Positions 1-6,735 of a DNA stretch of 16,810 nucleotides are shown piece after piece. The position numbers and the translations under genes are program-made. The notes beneath the pieces were generated by a model, which was given only the letters and a program-made list of their open reading frames with translations, made no database searches and was not told where the DNA came from. This DNA comes from Firmicutes bacterium UBA2296 (lineage in GTDB: Bacteria; Bacillota; UBA994): NCBI GenBank assembly GCA_002345475.1, contig DDWC01000209.1, positions 1-16,810 of the forward strand, written 5' to 3'. Each line of letters opens with the position of its first letter. The first letter of the stretch is position 1.

Positions 1-1
1 C

Positions 2-1078
2 TACCGCATTTATCCCGAGGGTTCTATCAACGAATATGATGGTGAACCCTTCGACGTCATCCGCACCCCCTGGGGTCTGGACCTTAACCGCAACTTCCCG
101 TCTAACTGGGACAGATCATTTGTACCGGGTGGCACCTTCCCGACCTCTGAACCGGAAGTCCGGGCAGTGGTTGAGTTTATCGTGAGCCATAAGAACATCG
201 GCTGCCTGCAATCATTCCACACCTCCGGCGGGTTTTTCTTCCGCAACCCCTATCAGTACACGGAGGACAAGATGGACGCCGAAGATCTCAGAGCCATGAA
301 GGAAATTGCCACTCAGGGCAAGGTCCTCACAGGTTACCCCGATGTTAAGTCGAGCAACCGCTCCACTCTCCCCGAATGGGCTTATGAGCACCTGGGCTTA
401 ATAGGTTACACTTCGGAGCTGTGGGACCGCCTGGGGCGGGCCGGACTTGATTCAGTGGAGTGCATGAAGGTGACTGACCCCGGCAAGGTGGAGGACATGC
501 AGGTAGCGCTGCTTTCCTGGAATGACCGCGAGCTGTACGGCAAGGGGTTTATCGATTGGCAGGAGTTTGAACATCCGCAGCTGGGCAAAGTGGAAATAGG
601 GGGTTGGGAGCCCAAGTACGTGGTCCAGAACCCGCCCGGCCATCTGCTGCACCAGGAGTGTCACAAGAACGCCCTTTGGGCTATCGCCCATTCAGCGGCG
701 CTGCCCGAGCTTGAGATAGGTGAGGTAAAGGTACAGGCTTTGGGCGACCAAACTTACCACATCGATGTGTCAGTGCACAATAACGGGTATCTGCCCACCA
801 ATATCACCAACAAGGGCAAGGAGGTGGCGGGCCTCAAACAGGACATCGTTCGCATTTGCGGCCAGGACCTGACCATGGTGTCGGGGAAAAACGAGGTACC
901 TGTAGGCTTCCTGCAGGGATATCTCAATGCCGCGGTGGGATATATGCACGTGGCCAGTGCCCACGCCAAGTCCACGGCCAGAGCCAGCTTCACGGTGAGG
1001 ACTGCTGACAGCACAGCTGTGATTGAGCTATGCAGCCACAGAGCCGGAACCCTGCGCAAAGAAGTGCAGTTGGTTTAG
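2..1078 (+). CDS. M14-family zinc carboxypeptidase, 3' part (5' end outside window)
   Basis: Hydrolyses C-terminal or related peptide bonds with a single zinc ion, if like other M14 enzymes. The frame is open from base 2 for 358 codons; the GTG at 167 is internal because homologous sequence continues upstream of it. Visible residues (fragment numbering): the substrate-binding Asn-Arg pair in LDLNRNFP (N29-R30), the downstream zinc-ligand histidine in QSFHTSGG (H73), and a good candidate for the catalytic glutamate in GYTSELWD (E139). The upstream HxxE zinc motif must lie before the window. About 200 residues follow the catalytic glutamate; they include a carboxy-terminal, beta-rich-looking segment of unclear role. 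No signal peptide can be judged because the N-terminus is missing. The gene converges on gmk. Family assignment is firm; the natural substrate (murein peptide, protein or other) cannot be told. Confidence 0.9.
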   Translation, partial: YRIYPEGSINEYDGEPFDVIRTPWGLDLNRNFPSNWDRSFVPGGTFPTSEPEVRAVVEFIVSHKNIGCLQSFHTSGGFFFRNPYQYTEDKMDAEDLRAMKEIATQGKVLTGYPDVKSSNRSTLPEWAYEHLGLIGYTSELWDRLGRAGLDSVECMKVTDPGKVEDMQVALLSWNDRELYGKGFIDWQEFEHPQLGKVEIGGWEPKYVVQNPPGHLLHQECHKNALWAIAHSAALPELEIGEVKVQALGDQTYHIDVSVHNNGYLPTNITNKGKEVAGLKQDIVRICGQDLTMVSGKNEVPVGFLQGYLNAAVGYMHVASAHAKSTARASFTVRTADSTAVIELCSHRAGTLRKEVQLV

Positions 1079-1101
1079 TCGACGACGCTGGCACAGATGG
1101 C

Positions 1102-1186
1102 GTTCCTGATTCTTCGTTCCTTGTTCCTGGTGAATACGGGAGCTACGGAGTCAATCCAGGCTCGCGGAACAAGAACCAGGCACAAT
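1102..1186. repeat. Heptad-array inverted element, copy 1
   Basis: Four consecutive 7-bp units read forward at 1102-1129: GTTCCTG, ATTCTTC, GTTCCTT, GTTCCTG. After a spacer of about 35 bp, related units read on the opposite strand at 1164-1186 (GTGCCTG, GTTCTT with one base missing, GTTCC). The two arms can pair: CTTGTTCC at 1120-1127 is complementary to GGAACAAG at 1166-1173. It sits between the convergent ends of the M14 gene and gmk. The same architecture recurs at 3219-3350 and 9360-9443. I see no coding potential. Function is unknown. Confidence 0.6.
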
Positions 1187-1191
1187 CTCCA

Positions 1192-1231
1192 AACAACAGA
1201 CAGGCCGGGCATTCCCGACCTGTCTGTTGTT
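1192..1231. terminator. Strong hairpin between convergent M14 and gmk genes; possible bidirectional terminator
   Basis: A 13-bp perfect stem (1192-1204 with 1219-1231), one C/A mismatch, then four more G/C pairs (1206-1209 with 1214-1217) closing a CATT loop. It lies 6 bp after the gmk stop codon on the minus strand and about 110 bp after the M14 stop. Neither side has a real U-tract (plus strand continues GGTTCTC, minus strand TGGAGATTG), so it is not a textbook intrinsic terminator. It could act as a 3'-end stabiliser or a factor-assisted terminator. Confidence 0.5.
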
Positions 1232-1237
1232 GGTTCT

Positions 1238-1843
1238 CTAAGCGTTAACGCTGCGGCACATCTGCTCAATTAGCTTGACGCGTTGCGCTTTGTCGCGCTT
1301 GCACTTTTCGGCTCTGACTATGGCGATAGCTTCAGCACAGGCCTGTTCCGCCGAATCATTGAGAATGATGTAGTCATACTCTTCAGCGTACTGCAACTGT
1401 TCGACGGCGTTTCGGATGCGGTTGTCCAAATTCACTTCGTTAGCCCGGAGCGTGATTCTCCTGCGCAACTCGTCAATTGACGGAGGAGCGATAAAAATAC
1501 TGACCAGGTTGCGTGTTATCTTTTCATACTTGAACATGCCTTTGTAGTCCAGTTCCATAAGCCGGTCAGGTCCCTTGCCAGGATCAAAGCTGGGCGAACC
1601 ATAGAGATGATCGTTATACACCCTCTCGTGTTCAGCTATCGCACCGTCGGCCACTTTCTGCAGGAACTCCTCATGCGAGACAAAATTGTAGTCGTAGCCA
1701 GGCTGCTCTCCGGGACGCGGCGGTCTGGTGGTAAAAGTGGCGACCTTACTGATGTCGGCAAAGGTGTCAGTTATGGCATGCATAACTGTGCCCTTGCCGG
1801 AGCCTGACGGACCGGTAACCACAAACAGGATGGCGTCTTTCAT
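1238..1843 (-). CDS. gmk: Guanylate kinase, divergent
   Basis: Phosphorylates GMP to GDP with ATP in the cytoplasm, if a true guanylate kinase. The 201-residue length is normal. It has the P-loop GPSGSGKG at 11-18, the GMP-binding stretch TTRPPRPGE at 38-46, E71 and Y81 in the GMP site region, D99 in ELDYKG, and the LID/C-terminal pattern from RRRITLR to YDYIILND. Several points are off-consensus: the family's D(V/W)QG is DYKG here, YGT is YGS, and the segment between Y81 and D99 is about four residues shorter than usual. A GGGAGG ribosome binding site lies about 10 bases before the ATG, and a good promoter lies upstream. It stands alone, not next to rpoZ or coaBC as gmk often does in Bacillota. 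It may be the housekeeping enzyme or a diverged paralogue. Confidence 0.82.
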   Translation of the reverse strand: MKDAILFVVTGPSGSGKGTVMHAITDTFADISKVATFTTRPPRPGEQPGYDYNFVSHEEFLQKVADGAIAEHERVYNDHLYGSPSFDPGKGPDRLMELDYKGMFKYEKITRNLVSIFIAPPSIDELRRRITLRANEVNLDNRIRNAVEQLQYAEEYDYIILNDSAEQACAEAIAIVRAEKCKRDKAQRVKLIEQMCRSVNA

Positions 1844-1870
1844 ATGACCACACTCCTCCCAATTAACGCG

Positions 1871-1899
1871 ATTATAGCATAACGCTCCACCTCAGTCGA
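1871..1899 (-). promoter_or_regulatory. Sigma-A type promoter for gmk
   Basis: Read on the minus strand: TCGACT (4 of 6 matches to TTGACA), a 17-bp spacer, then a perfect TATAAT (complement of 1871-1876) preceded by TG one base upstream, giving an extended -10. Transcription would start near 1864, about 20 bases before the gmk ATG and just upstream of its GGGAGG site. Assigned by pattern only. Confidence 0.55.
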
Positions 1900-1904
1900 A
1901 CCGG

Positions 1905-1917
1905 GCACCGTTGGTGC
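1905..1917. promoter_or_regulatory. Small dyad in the gmk-tyrS divergent region
   Basis: GCACC and GGTGC (1905-1909, 1913-1917) form a perfect 5-bp dyad around GTT. It lies in the 133-bp space between the divergent gmk and tyrS starts, just upstream of the gmk promoter and about 60 bp before tyrS. It could be a small operator or be meaningless. A possible tyrS -10 (TATGAT at 1938-1943) lies downstream without a convincing -35. Confidence 0.2.
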
Positions 1918-1976
1918 GTTGCTGAACCTATACACCATATGATAACATTACGGAAAAACCGAAAGAAGTGATACCG

Positions 1977-3203
1977 GTGGCTAACGTGCTAAACATTCTT
2001 GAGGAGCGCGGATTTGTCAAGCAGGCCACGCACCTTGAGCCTCTGAGAGAACTGCTGAACAACGAGAAGATTACCGCATATGTGGGATTTGATCCAACGG
2101 CAGATAGCCTGCACGTAGGGCATACCGTTGCTGTAATGGCCCTGGCGCACCTGCAGCGGCACGGGCACCGCCCGATAGCCATAGTCGGCGGAGGCACTGC
2201 TTTGATTGGCGACCCCAGCGGCAAGACCGAAATGCGCCAGATGCTTACACGGGAGCAAATCACGGAGAACCTGAACGGACTCAAGGCGCAACTCGGACGT
2301 TTTCTAGATTTTTCTGCCGGCAAGGCTCTTGTTCTTGACAATGCCGAGTGGCTCACCAAGCTCAACTACATCGAGTTTCTGCGCGAAGTAGGGGTCCACT
2401 TTTCTGTCAACCGCATGCTGACTGCGGAATGCTATAAGGGCCGGATGGAAAAAGGTCTGTCCTTCATCGAGTTTAACTATATGCTACTTCAGTCCTATGA
2501 CTTTCTGGAGCTCTACAGGACACACGGTTGCAAGCTTCAGATGGGCGGAGACGATCAGTGGTCAAACATCCTGTCCGGGGCTGACCTGGTCAGGCGCGTG
2601 GAAAGGGCTCCTGCCTTTGGCCTGACCTTCCCACTGCTGGTCACCAGCAGCGGCGGCAAAATGGGCAAGACCGAAGCTGGCGCCGTGTGGCTCGACCCTC
2701 AAAGAACATCTCCTTTTGATTTCTATCAGTATTGGCGCAATACGCACGATCTTGATGTAGAGCGTTTTCTGGCTATTTTCACGTTCTTGCCCATGGATGA
2801 GGTTCGCAGGCTGGGAGCGCTCAAGGACCGCGAAATTAATGAAGCCAAAAAAATACTTGCCTTTGAAGTCACCAAACTGGTCCACGGTCAGGATGAAGCC
2901 GGCAGAGCCCAGGCTGCGGCCGAAGCTCTGTTTGGAGGCGGCGGAGAAGCGGAAGCCGTGCCCCAGGCTGACATCGATGCCAAGCTGCTGGACAATGGTC
3001 TAAGCATAGTTGACCTGATGGTAGCCGTGAGCTTTGCCGGTAGCAAGGGTGAAGCCCGCAGGCTGATACAGGGTGGCGGTTTGTATCTGAATGACGTGCG
3101 CGTCGAAAGCGGGGATCAGTCGGTGACCGCCGCTGACGTAATCGATGGGCGGCTTGGCTTGCGCAAAGGCAAGAAACAGCACCTTTATGTGAATGTGGTC
3201 TAA
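1977..3203 (+). CDS. tyrS: Tyrosyl-tRNA synthetase
   Basis: Class I aminoacyl-tRNA synthetase that charges tRNA-Tyr with tyrosine in the cytoplasm. I place the start at the GTG of 1977 because the product then begins MANVLNILEERG, the usual N-terminus of this family; the GTG at 1968 would add three residues. Motifs in this numbering: HVGH (the HIGH signature) at 46-49, GDDQWSNI of the tyrosine pocket at 191-198, KMGKT (the KMSKS loop) at 228-232. A C-terminal S4 RNA-binding domain fills about 335-408. The 408-residue length is typical. There is no strong Shine-Dalgarno; the best is GAAAGAAG at 1961-1968. In many Bacillota tyrS follows a T-box leader, but only 133 bp separate it from gmk and no T-box sequence or antiterminator is visible, so control must differ here. 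Confidence 0.95.
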   Translation: MANVLNILEERGFVKQATHLEPLRELLNNEKITAYVGFDPTADSLHVGHTVAVMALAHLQRHGHRPIAIVGGGTALIGDPSGKTEMRQMLTREQITENLNGLKAQLGRFLDFSAGKALVLDNAEWLTKLNYIEFLREVGVHFSVNRMLTAECYKGRMEKGLSFIEFNYMLLQSYDFLELYRTHGCKLQMGGDDQWSNILSGADLVRRVERAPAFGLTFPLLVTSSGGKMGKTEAGAVWLDPQRTSPFDFYQYWRNTHDLDVERFLAIFTFLPMDEVRRLGALKDREINEAKKILAFEVTKLVHGQDEAGRAQAAAEALFGGGGEAEAVPQADIDAKLLDNGLSIVDLMVAVSFAGSKGEARRLIQGGGLYLNDVRVESGDQSVTAADVIDGRLGLRKGKKQHLYVNVV

Positions 3204-3218
3204 GGGCTTTGTCCCGGA

Positions 3219-3350
3219 GCACCTGGCGCTTGGTAGAGTGACGGTAATACGGCTCTTGGCTCCTGGCTCTTGGCTCTTCGTAGAACGATGGAAACGGAGG
3301 TCGTTCCGTCTTAGTTCCTGACTGCCAACAGCCAAGAGCTAAGAGCTAAC
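3219..3350. repeat. Heptad-array inverted element, copy 2 (clearest)
   Basis: Two units at 3219-3232 (GCACCTG, GCGCTTG), then four consecutive units at 3252-3279 (GCTCTTG, GCTCCTG, GCTCTTG, GCTCTTC). A short central dyad follows (GAACGA 3283-3288 with TCGTTC 3301-3306), and a lone GTTCCTG at 3314-3320. The right arm at 3325-3350 is a run of inverted units that read, on the minus strand, GCTCTTA, GCTCTTG, GCTGTTG. AGCCAAGAGC in the right arm pairs over 10 bp with GCTCTTGGCT in the left. It lies between tyrS and the convergent lipoprotein gene. No gene is visible in this roughly 200-bp gap. Confidence 0.65.
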
Positions 3351-3376
3351 ATCTCCCCCGCGCTTAGCACAAAAAC

Positions 3377-3411
3377 AGGCTGTGCCATACCTGCGAGGTA
3401 TTGCACAGCCT
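3377..3411 (-). terminator. Rho-independent terminator for the lipoprotein gene, probably bidirectional
   Basis: A 9-bp perfect outer stem (3377-3385 with 3403-3411), one C/T mismatch, then a 6-bp inner stem ATACCT/AGGTAT closing a GCG loop. On the minus strand it is followed after one G by five U's (complement of 3371-3375). On the plus strand it is followed by ATTTT, so it may also end tyrS transcripts. The stem starts within the lipoprotein stop codon (3410-3412). Confidence 0.8.
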
Positions 3412-3691
3412 ATTTTGGTGCGGGTCGCCAAAACACGTATTTGTCCCCCATGTTGTAGCGTTCGTATTCTGCTCTGCCCGGGAGTTTTATAGAAGCCTCG
3501 AAGGTCCCTGGGATACCGTCGATTACGGCTTCATAGGTAACATAAAAATAGTACTGATTGCCGTCCTTAATCTCTTTGCGGACGATTGTGCTTTGCGTTT
3601 CCAGGCCTCGGGGAGAGCATGCCGCCACAAAGGCCAGAAGCAGGATAAAGAGCACAACTAGAGCCGTCCTGCGCACGGGACTTACCCCCAT
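3410..3691 (-). CDS. Small predicted lipoprotein, function unknown
   Basis: A 93-residue product with a type II signal peptide: two arginines at 7-8, a hydrophobic core (about 10-22) and a lipobox VAAC ending at C25, so it should be lipidated and anchored to the outer face of the membrane. The mature part is only about 69 residues. It is polar with alternating hydrophobic residues (YYFYVTYEAVIDGIPGTFEA), suggesting a small beta-rich fold. I recognise no named family. The ATG is preceded by AGGTGA six bases upstream, and this site begins right at the end of the acetyltransferase stop codon. The gene follows that one by 10 bp and is probably co-transcribed with it. A strong terminator overlaps its stop codon. 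Confidence 0.75.
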   Translation of the reverse strand: MGVSPVRRTALVVLFILLLAFVAACSPRGLETQSTIVRKEIKDGNQYYFYVTYEAVIDGIPGTFEASIKLPGRAEYERYNMGDKYVFWRPAPK

Positions 3692-3701
3692 CGTATTTCA
3701 C

Positions 3702-4187
3702 CTATTTGCCGGCACCGCGACGAAACTCGATGAATTTTAACTCTTCTCCATACAGGTTCAGCGAAACAATGCGCCTTTTGTCAAAGCGATTCTTGGTGAA
3801 AAAGGTAACCGAGTTGACATCGTCCTTTTCCACCAGCGCCCAAAGCGGCTGACCAGAAAAGTGAGCCTGCACATGGTTGAGCAGAGCTTGTCCCACCCCG
3901 GCGCGTTGTTTCTCAGGCAGGACATAAAGGCGTGTAAGTTCCACGCCTGGCTTGCCGATCATGGGCACAACCTGTGCAAACCCGATAACCGCATCGGCTT
4001 CTTCCGCCACCCAGATTCCTCCCGGCCGGACCCCTAAGGCCTTGCCGAGAGCCTCAGGCGTGTAAAACTCCTCGAGAAACTGCCGGCGAGTTTCCGGCTT
4101 CATGATCTCACTATAGGTGTTTTCCCAGGCGATGTGTGCTACTGCAAGAATGTCAGGTATGTCTGCCAAAACAGCTTGTCTTATCAC
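3702..4187 (-). CDS. GNAT-family N-acetyltransferase
   Basis: Transfers an acetyl group from acetyl-CoA to an amine of an unknown acceptor; cytoplasmic. At 161 residues it is one complete GNAT domain. The acetyl-CoA pyrophosphate-binding motif A is clear at about 83-102 (LTRLYVLPEKQRAGVGQALL), with the Q/RxxGxG core QRAGVG at 94-99. It is followed by the family's C-terminal pattern NSVTFFTKNRF, where Asn and the aromatic residues line the cofactor site. The GTG start at 4187 gives the expected N-terminus (IRQAVLADIPDI). An AAGGGG site lies about 12 bases upstream, longer than ideal. It is the first gene of a two-gene unit with the small lipoprotein and is divergent from the ABC operon. The substrate cannot be predicted. 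Confidence 0.88.
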   Translation of the reverse strand: MIRQAVLADIPDILAVAHIAWENTYSEIMKPETRRQFLEEFYTPEALGKALGVRPGGIWVAEEADAVIGFAQVVPMIGKPGVELTRLYVLPEKQRAGVGQALLNHVQAHFSGQPLWALVEKDDVNSVTFFTKNRFDKRRIVSLNLYGEELKFIEFRRGAGK

Positions 4188-4232
4188 AGCGTAATCTACC
4201 CCTTCAGCTTCTCTTACCGCTCTCTCTAATTA

Positions 4233-4261
4233 GCCATGGGGTGGCAAAACCCTGCCGTGGC
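4233..4261. other. Imperfect hairpin between divergent acetyltransferase and ABC operons
   Basis: GCCATGG (4233-4239) pairs with CCGTGGC (4255-4261) with one G-U pair, around a 15-nt loop. It lies 46 bp upstream of the acetyltransferase start and about 90 bp upstream of the ABC ATPase start. No U-tract follows on either strand, so it is unlikely to be a terminator. It could be an operator or a leader structure on the minus-strand transcript. Confidence 0.25.
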
Positions 4262-4283
4262 ATGAAAAAAATATCGTGATTAG

Positions 4284-4292
4284 TGATATATT
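4284..4292 (+). promoter_or_regulatory. Possible extended -10 promoter for the ABC exporter operon
   Basis: TGATATATT gives TG, one base, then TATATT (5 of 6 matches to TATAAT). No -35 box is visible at 16-18 bp upstream, where the sequence is A-rich. A start near 4299 would leave a leader of about 50 bases containing the GGAGGTGGA site used at 4349. Downstream, GTACT and AGTAC (4306-4310 and 4322-4326, 21 bp end to end) form a weak dyad that could be an operator in that leader. Confidence 0.3.
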
Positions 4293-4348
4293 TGGGAGGA
4301 ACAGTGTACTTGATACATCGTAGTACTGCACGGAGGTGGAATTTTACT

Positions 4349-5074
4349 ATGTTGACAATACAGAACGTGTCGAAATCATACCAGAAGGGAAAGGTCAAAG
4401 CTGTAGACGGCCTTAACCTTGAGGTGCTTCCTGGGGAAATCTTTGGTTTTCTTGGTCCTAACGGATCAGGCAAGACTACCACGATCAAGATGATTGTGGG
4501 TTTGTTGCGACAGGACCAGGGATCCATAACTGTGCAGGGCCGAGATACTCTTAAGGACGCGCTCTCGGTAAAGCAAAGCATCGGTTACGTGCCCGACAAT
4601 CCCGACCTCTACGACAAGTTGACAGGCCTGGAGTATCTCAATTTCATCGCCGATGTCTACAGGGTAGATAGCGTTACGAGGAGACTGCGCATATTGAGGA
4701 TGCTCGAGATGTTCGAACTTCAAAACGCGGTGGGAGACTTGATCGGCAGTTTCTCCCATGGCATGAAGCAGAAGCTGGCCCTTACCGCTGCCCTGGTCCA
4801 TGATCCTTCGTTGCTGATTCTTGACGAACCCATGGTCGGACTGGATCCTCGTTCGGCTCACTTGTTTAAGGAACTTATGAACGAACACTGCAAGAGAGGC
4901 AACACCGTTTTCTTCTCCACTCACATATTGGATGTGGCAGAACGCCTTTGCCACCGCGTAGGCATTATCAAAGAAGGTCATCTCATAGCGTCGGGCAACA
5001 TGGCTGAGCTGCGCAAGGATGCGGCCGAAACACGCACCCTGGAAAGCATATTCCTGGAGTTGACTGAGAAATGA
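4349..5074 (+). CDS. ABC transporter ATP-binding protein (exporter type)
   Basis: Hydrolyses ATP to drive the membrane partner encoded next. In its 241 residues: Walker A GPNGSGKT at 36-43, an ABC signature of the FSHGMKQK type at 135-142 instead of LSGGQ, Walker B LLILDE at 155-160, D-loop GLDP, and switch histidine H192 in STH. The Q-loop glutamine position reads VPDNP, so Q is replaced by D83. This is common in my knowledge of this exporter-type subfamily (CcmA/NatA-like). The ATG at 4349 is chosen because GGAGGTGGA sits eight bases upstream and the product starts like the family (MLTIQNVSKSYQKG). An in-frame GTG at 4304, with GGGAGGA only three bases before it, would add 15 residues. The stop overlaps the next start as ATGA. 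Substrate unknown. Confidence 0.92.
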   Translation: MLTIQNVSKSYQKGKVKAVDGLNLEVLPGEIFGFLGPNGSGKTTTIKMIVGLLRQDQGSITVQGRDTLKDALSVKQSIGYVPDNPDLYDKLTGLEYLNFIADVYRVDSVTRRLRILRMLEMFELQNAVGDLIGSFSHGMKQKLALTAALVHDPSLLILDEPMVGLDPRSAHLFKELMNEHCKRGNTVFFSTHILDVAERLCHRVGIIKEGHLIASGNMAELRKDAAETRTLESIFLELTEK

Positions 5075-6735
5075 GCCCTTTCTTTTCGCTGGTTCGCGTA
5101 TCTCTGTTAAACTACTTCGGACTACAGGTCATGAAAGTGCGTTATATAAAGGAGAAGAAACGCCTGTGGGAACCGGCGGTGATTCTCTTCGCCATAATCG
5201 CCGGTGGAGGGACGTTTGCCAGCGGTCTGTACCTGCTGGGACGCACCCTGGCGCAGGGTCCCGCGCCGGCCATGGCTCTCACTCTGCCCATATTGATGGT
5301 GCAGATTCTGGCCATTGTTTTCGGGTTCTTCGCGCTCATTTCTATTTTCTACTTCTCGACTGACCTTGATCTTCTGGTCCCTTTGCCGGTCAAGGAATAT
5401 CACATTCTGGCGGCTAAGTTCATTAACGTGACGCTGACCGAATACGCCCCTGCACTTATTCTCTTTGTGCCCTCCCTCATAGGATACAGGCAATTTGTGG
5501 ACCTGTCTGTGCTGGGATGGGCGTCTGCGGTTCTGGTGTTTCTGCTTCTGCCTGTGATCCCTCTCTCAATAATGGGGATCTTCACTGTGACACTTATGCG
5601 GGGGCTGAACCGACGGCATCGTGACGTAATGATTGTCATCGCCAGTCTGCTCATGGTAGGTGGCATAATGTATTTTCAGTACACCATGCAGGCGTCTCTA
5701 GTGGGCGAGATCCCTATGGAGGACATTATCAACAACCGTATAGATCTGATATGGTTGCTCGGTTCCTTCTTCCCCCCCAGCATCTGGGCTACCAGAGCCA
5801 TAGCTGATGCCGGGAGCCTGACCGGATTCGCTAACCTGCTTTACCTGATAATAGCCTCGGCGGTAGCTTTTGGCTCCTTCATGGCAGTCGGACAACGGGT
5901 ATTCTACGGAGGACTGGTGGGAGGCGCCGAGCGAGATCGCAAAGGCCAGATGATCACGGCACACGTTCTGGAGAAGAAGGCGGTACAGAGGTCGCCCTTG
6001 CGGGCTCTGTACACTCGAGAGTGGAACCTTTTCCTTCGCGTGCCCATCTGGGTCATGAATGGATTCCTGGCTGTGGTCATTATTCCGTTGATGCTTTTCT
6101 TCCCTGCCAGCACCGCGGGCAGAAGTATACCTGAACTGGCTGCCATGGTGCACTTTGCCAACAACGGGTTACTCCTTTCGGCCCTGGCGACGGCAGCCAT
6201 TATTGGTCTTCTGGGCTCCCTGAATACCCTGGCCAGTACGTCAGTCAGCCGCGAAGGCAGACATCTGTGGATTTCTCGTTCCCTGCCGGTACCCGCAACG
6301 TACCAGGTGACGGCCAAACTTGCGCATGCCGGAATTGGTGCACTGGTGGCGGCGGTACCTGTGGCCATGGTTTATGCCATAGTAATCACTCCTGGCACAG
6401 AATACGTTCTTGCCGCGCTGATACTTGGGCTTGTGTTTTCGGCGACGCCTCAAATCCTCGGTCTTCTGTTTGACATGTGGCGACCGCTGTTGACCTGGAC
6501 TAACCCACAGCACGCCGTCAAGAACAATCTAAACGCTGTGCTCCCCATGATCATCGCCGGGGCCACCGGTTTCACCTCCTACCTGCTGGTTCTGCGGGTA
6601 CTGCTCCCCGCCGGAATGGGCGAGTGGGTAGTCATCCTTGGCGTTTTGACTCTGCAACTGATCCTTGCTGCCGTCTCTTTGACCATCACCCTGCGGGCAG
6701 CTCCCGGGCTATATAATCAAATGGAAGACAAGTAG
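5071..6735 (+). CDS. ABC exporter membrane subunit
   Basis: Integral membrane protein of 554 residues with about 12 hydrophobic segments. They fall in two groups separated by a long, more polar stretch near residues 285-320 (ERDRKGQMITAHVLEKKAV), consistent with two six-helix halves on one chain. It has no nucleotide-binding motif and must use the ATPase encoded just upstream; the four-base ATGA overlap supports translational coupling. The size and pattern match the large putative ABC-exporter permeases of Bacillota (the YthQ-like, ABC-2-related type); this is a resemblance, not a proven identity. The N-terminus (FSLVRVSLLNYFGLQ) probably lies along or just before the first helix. The exported compound is unknown. 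No regulator or two-component system is encoded next to it. Confidence 0.85.
   Translation: MSPFFSLVRVSLLNYFGLQVMKVRYIKEKKRLWEPAVILFAIIAGGGTFASGLYLLGRTLAQGPAPAMALTLPILMVQILAIVFGFFALISIFYFSTDLDLLVPLPVKEYHILAAKFINVTLTEYAPALILFVPSLIGYRQFVDLSVLGWASAVLVFLLLPVIPLSIMGIFTVTLMRGLNRRHRDVMIVIASLLMVGGIMYFQYTMQASLVGEIPMEDIINNRIDLIWLLGSFFPPSIWATRAIADAGSLTGFANLLYLIIASAVAFGSFMAVGQRVFYGGLVGGAERDRKGQMITAHVLEKKAVQRSPLRALYTREWNLFLRVPIWVMNGFLAVVIIPLMLFFPASTAGRSIPELAAMVHFANNGLLLSALATAAIIGLLGSLNTLASTSVSREGRHLWISRSLPVPATYQVTAKLAHAGIGALVAAVPVAMVYAIVITPGTEYVLAALILGLVFSATPQILGLLFDMWRPLLTWTNPQHAVKNNLNAVLPMIIAGATGFTSYLLVLRVLLPAGMGEWVVILGVLTLQLILAAVSLTITLRAAPGLYNQMEDK

Noticed and set aside
1844..1976. T-box riboswitch before tyrS
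   Set aside because: The space is too short, and neither the conserved T-box sequence nor a terminator/antiterminator pair is visible.
3219..3350. CRISPR array
   Set aside because: Units are 7 bp, contiguous and degenerate, with no unique spacers and no cas genes. This is a microsatellite-like inverted array.
4466..4981. 171-codon minus-strand open frame inside the ABC ATPase gene
   Set aside because: Antisense shadow of the ATPase, with no family motif and no operon context.
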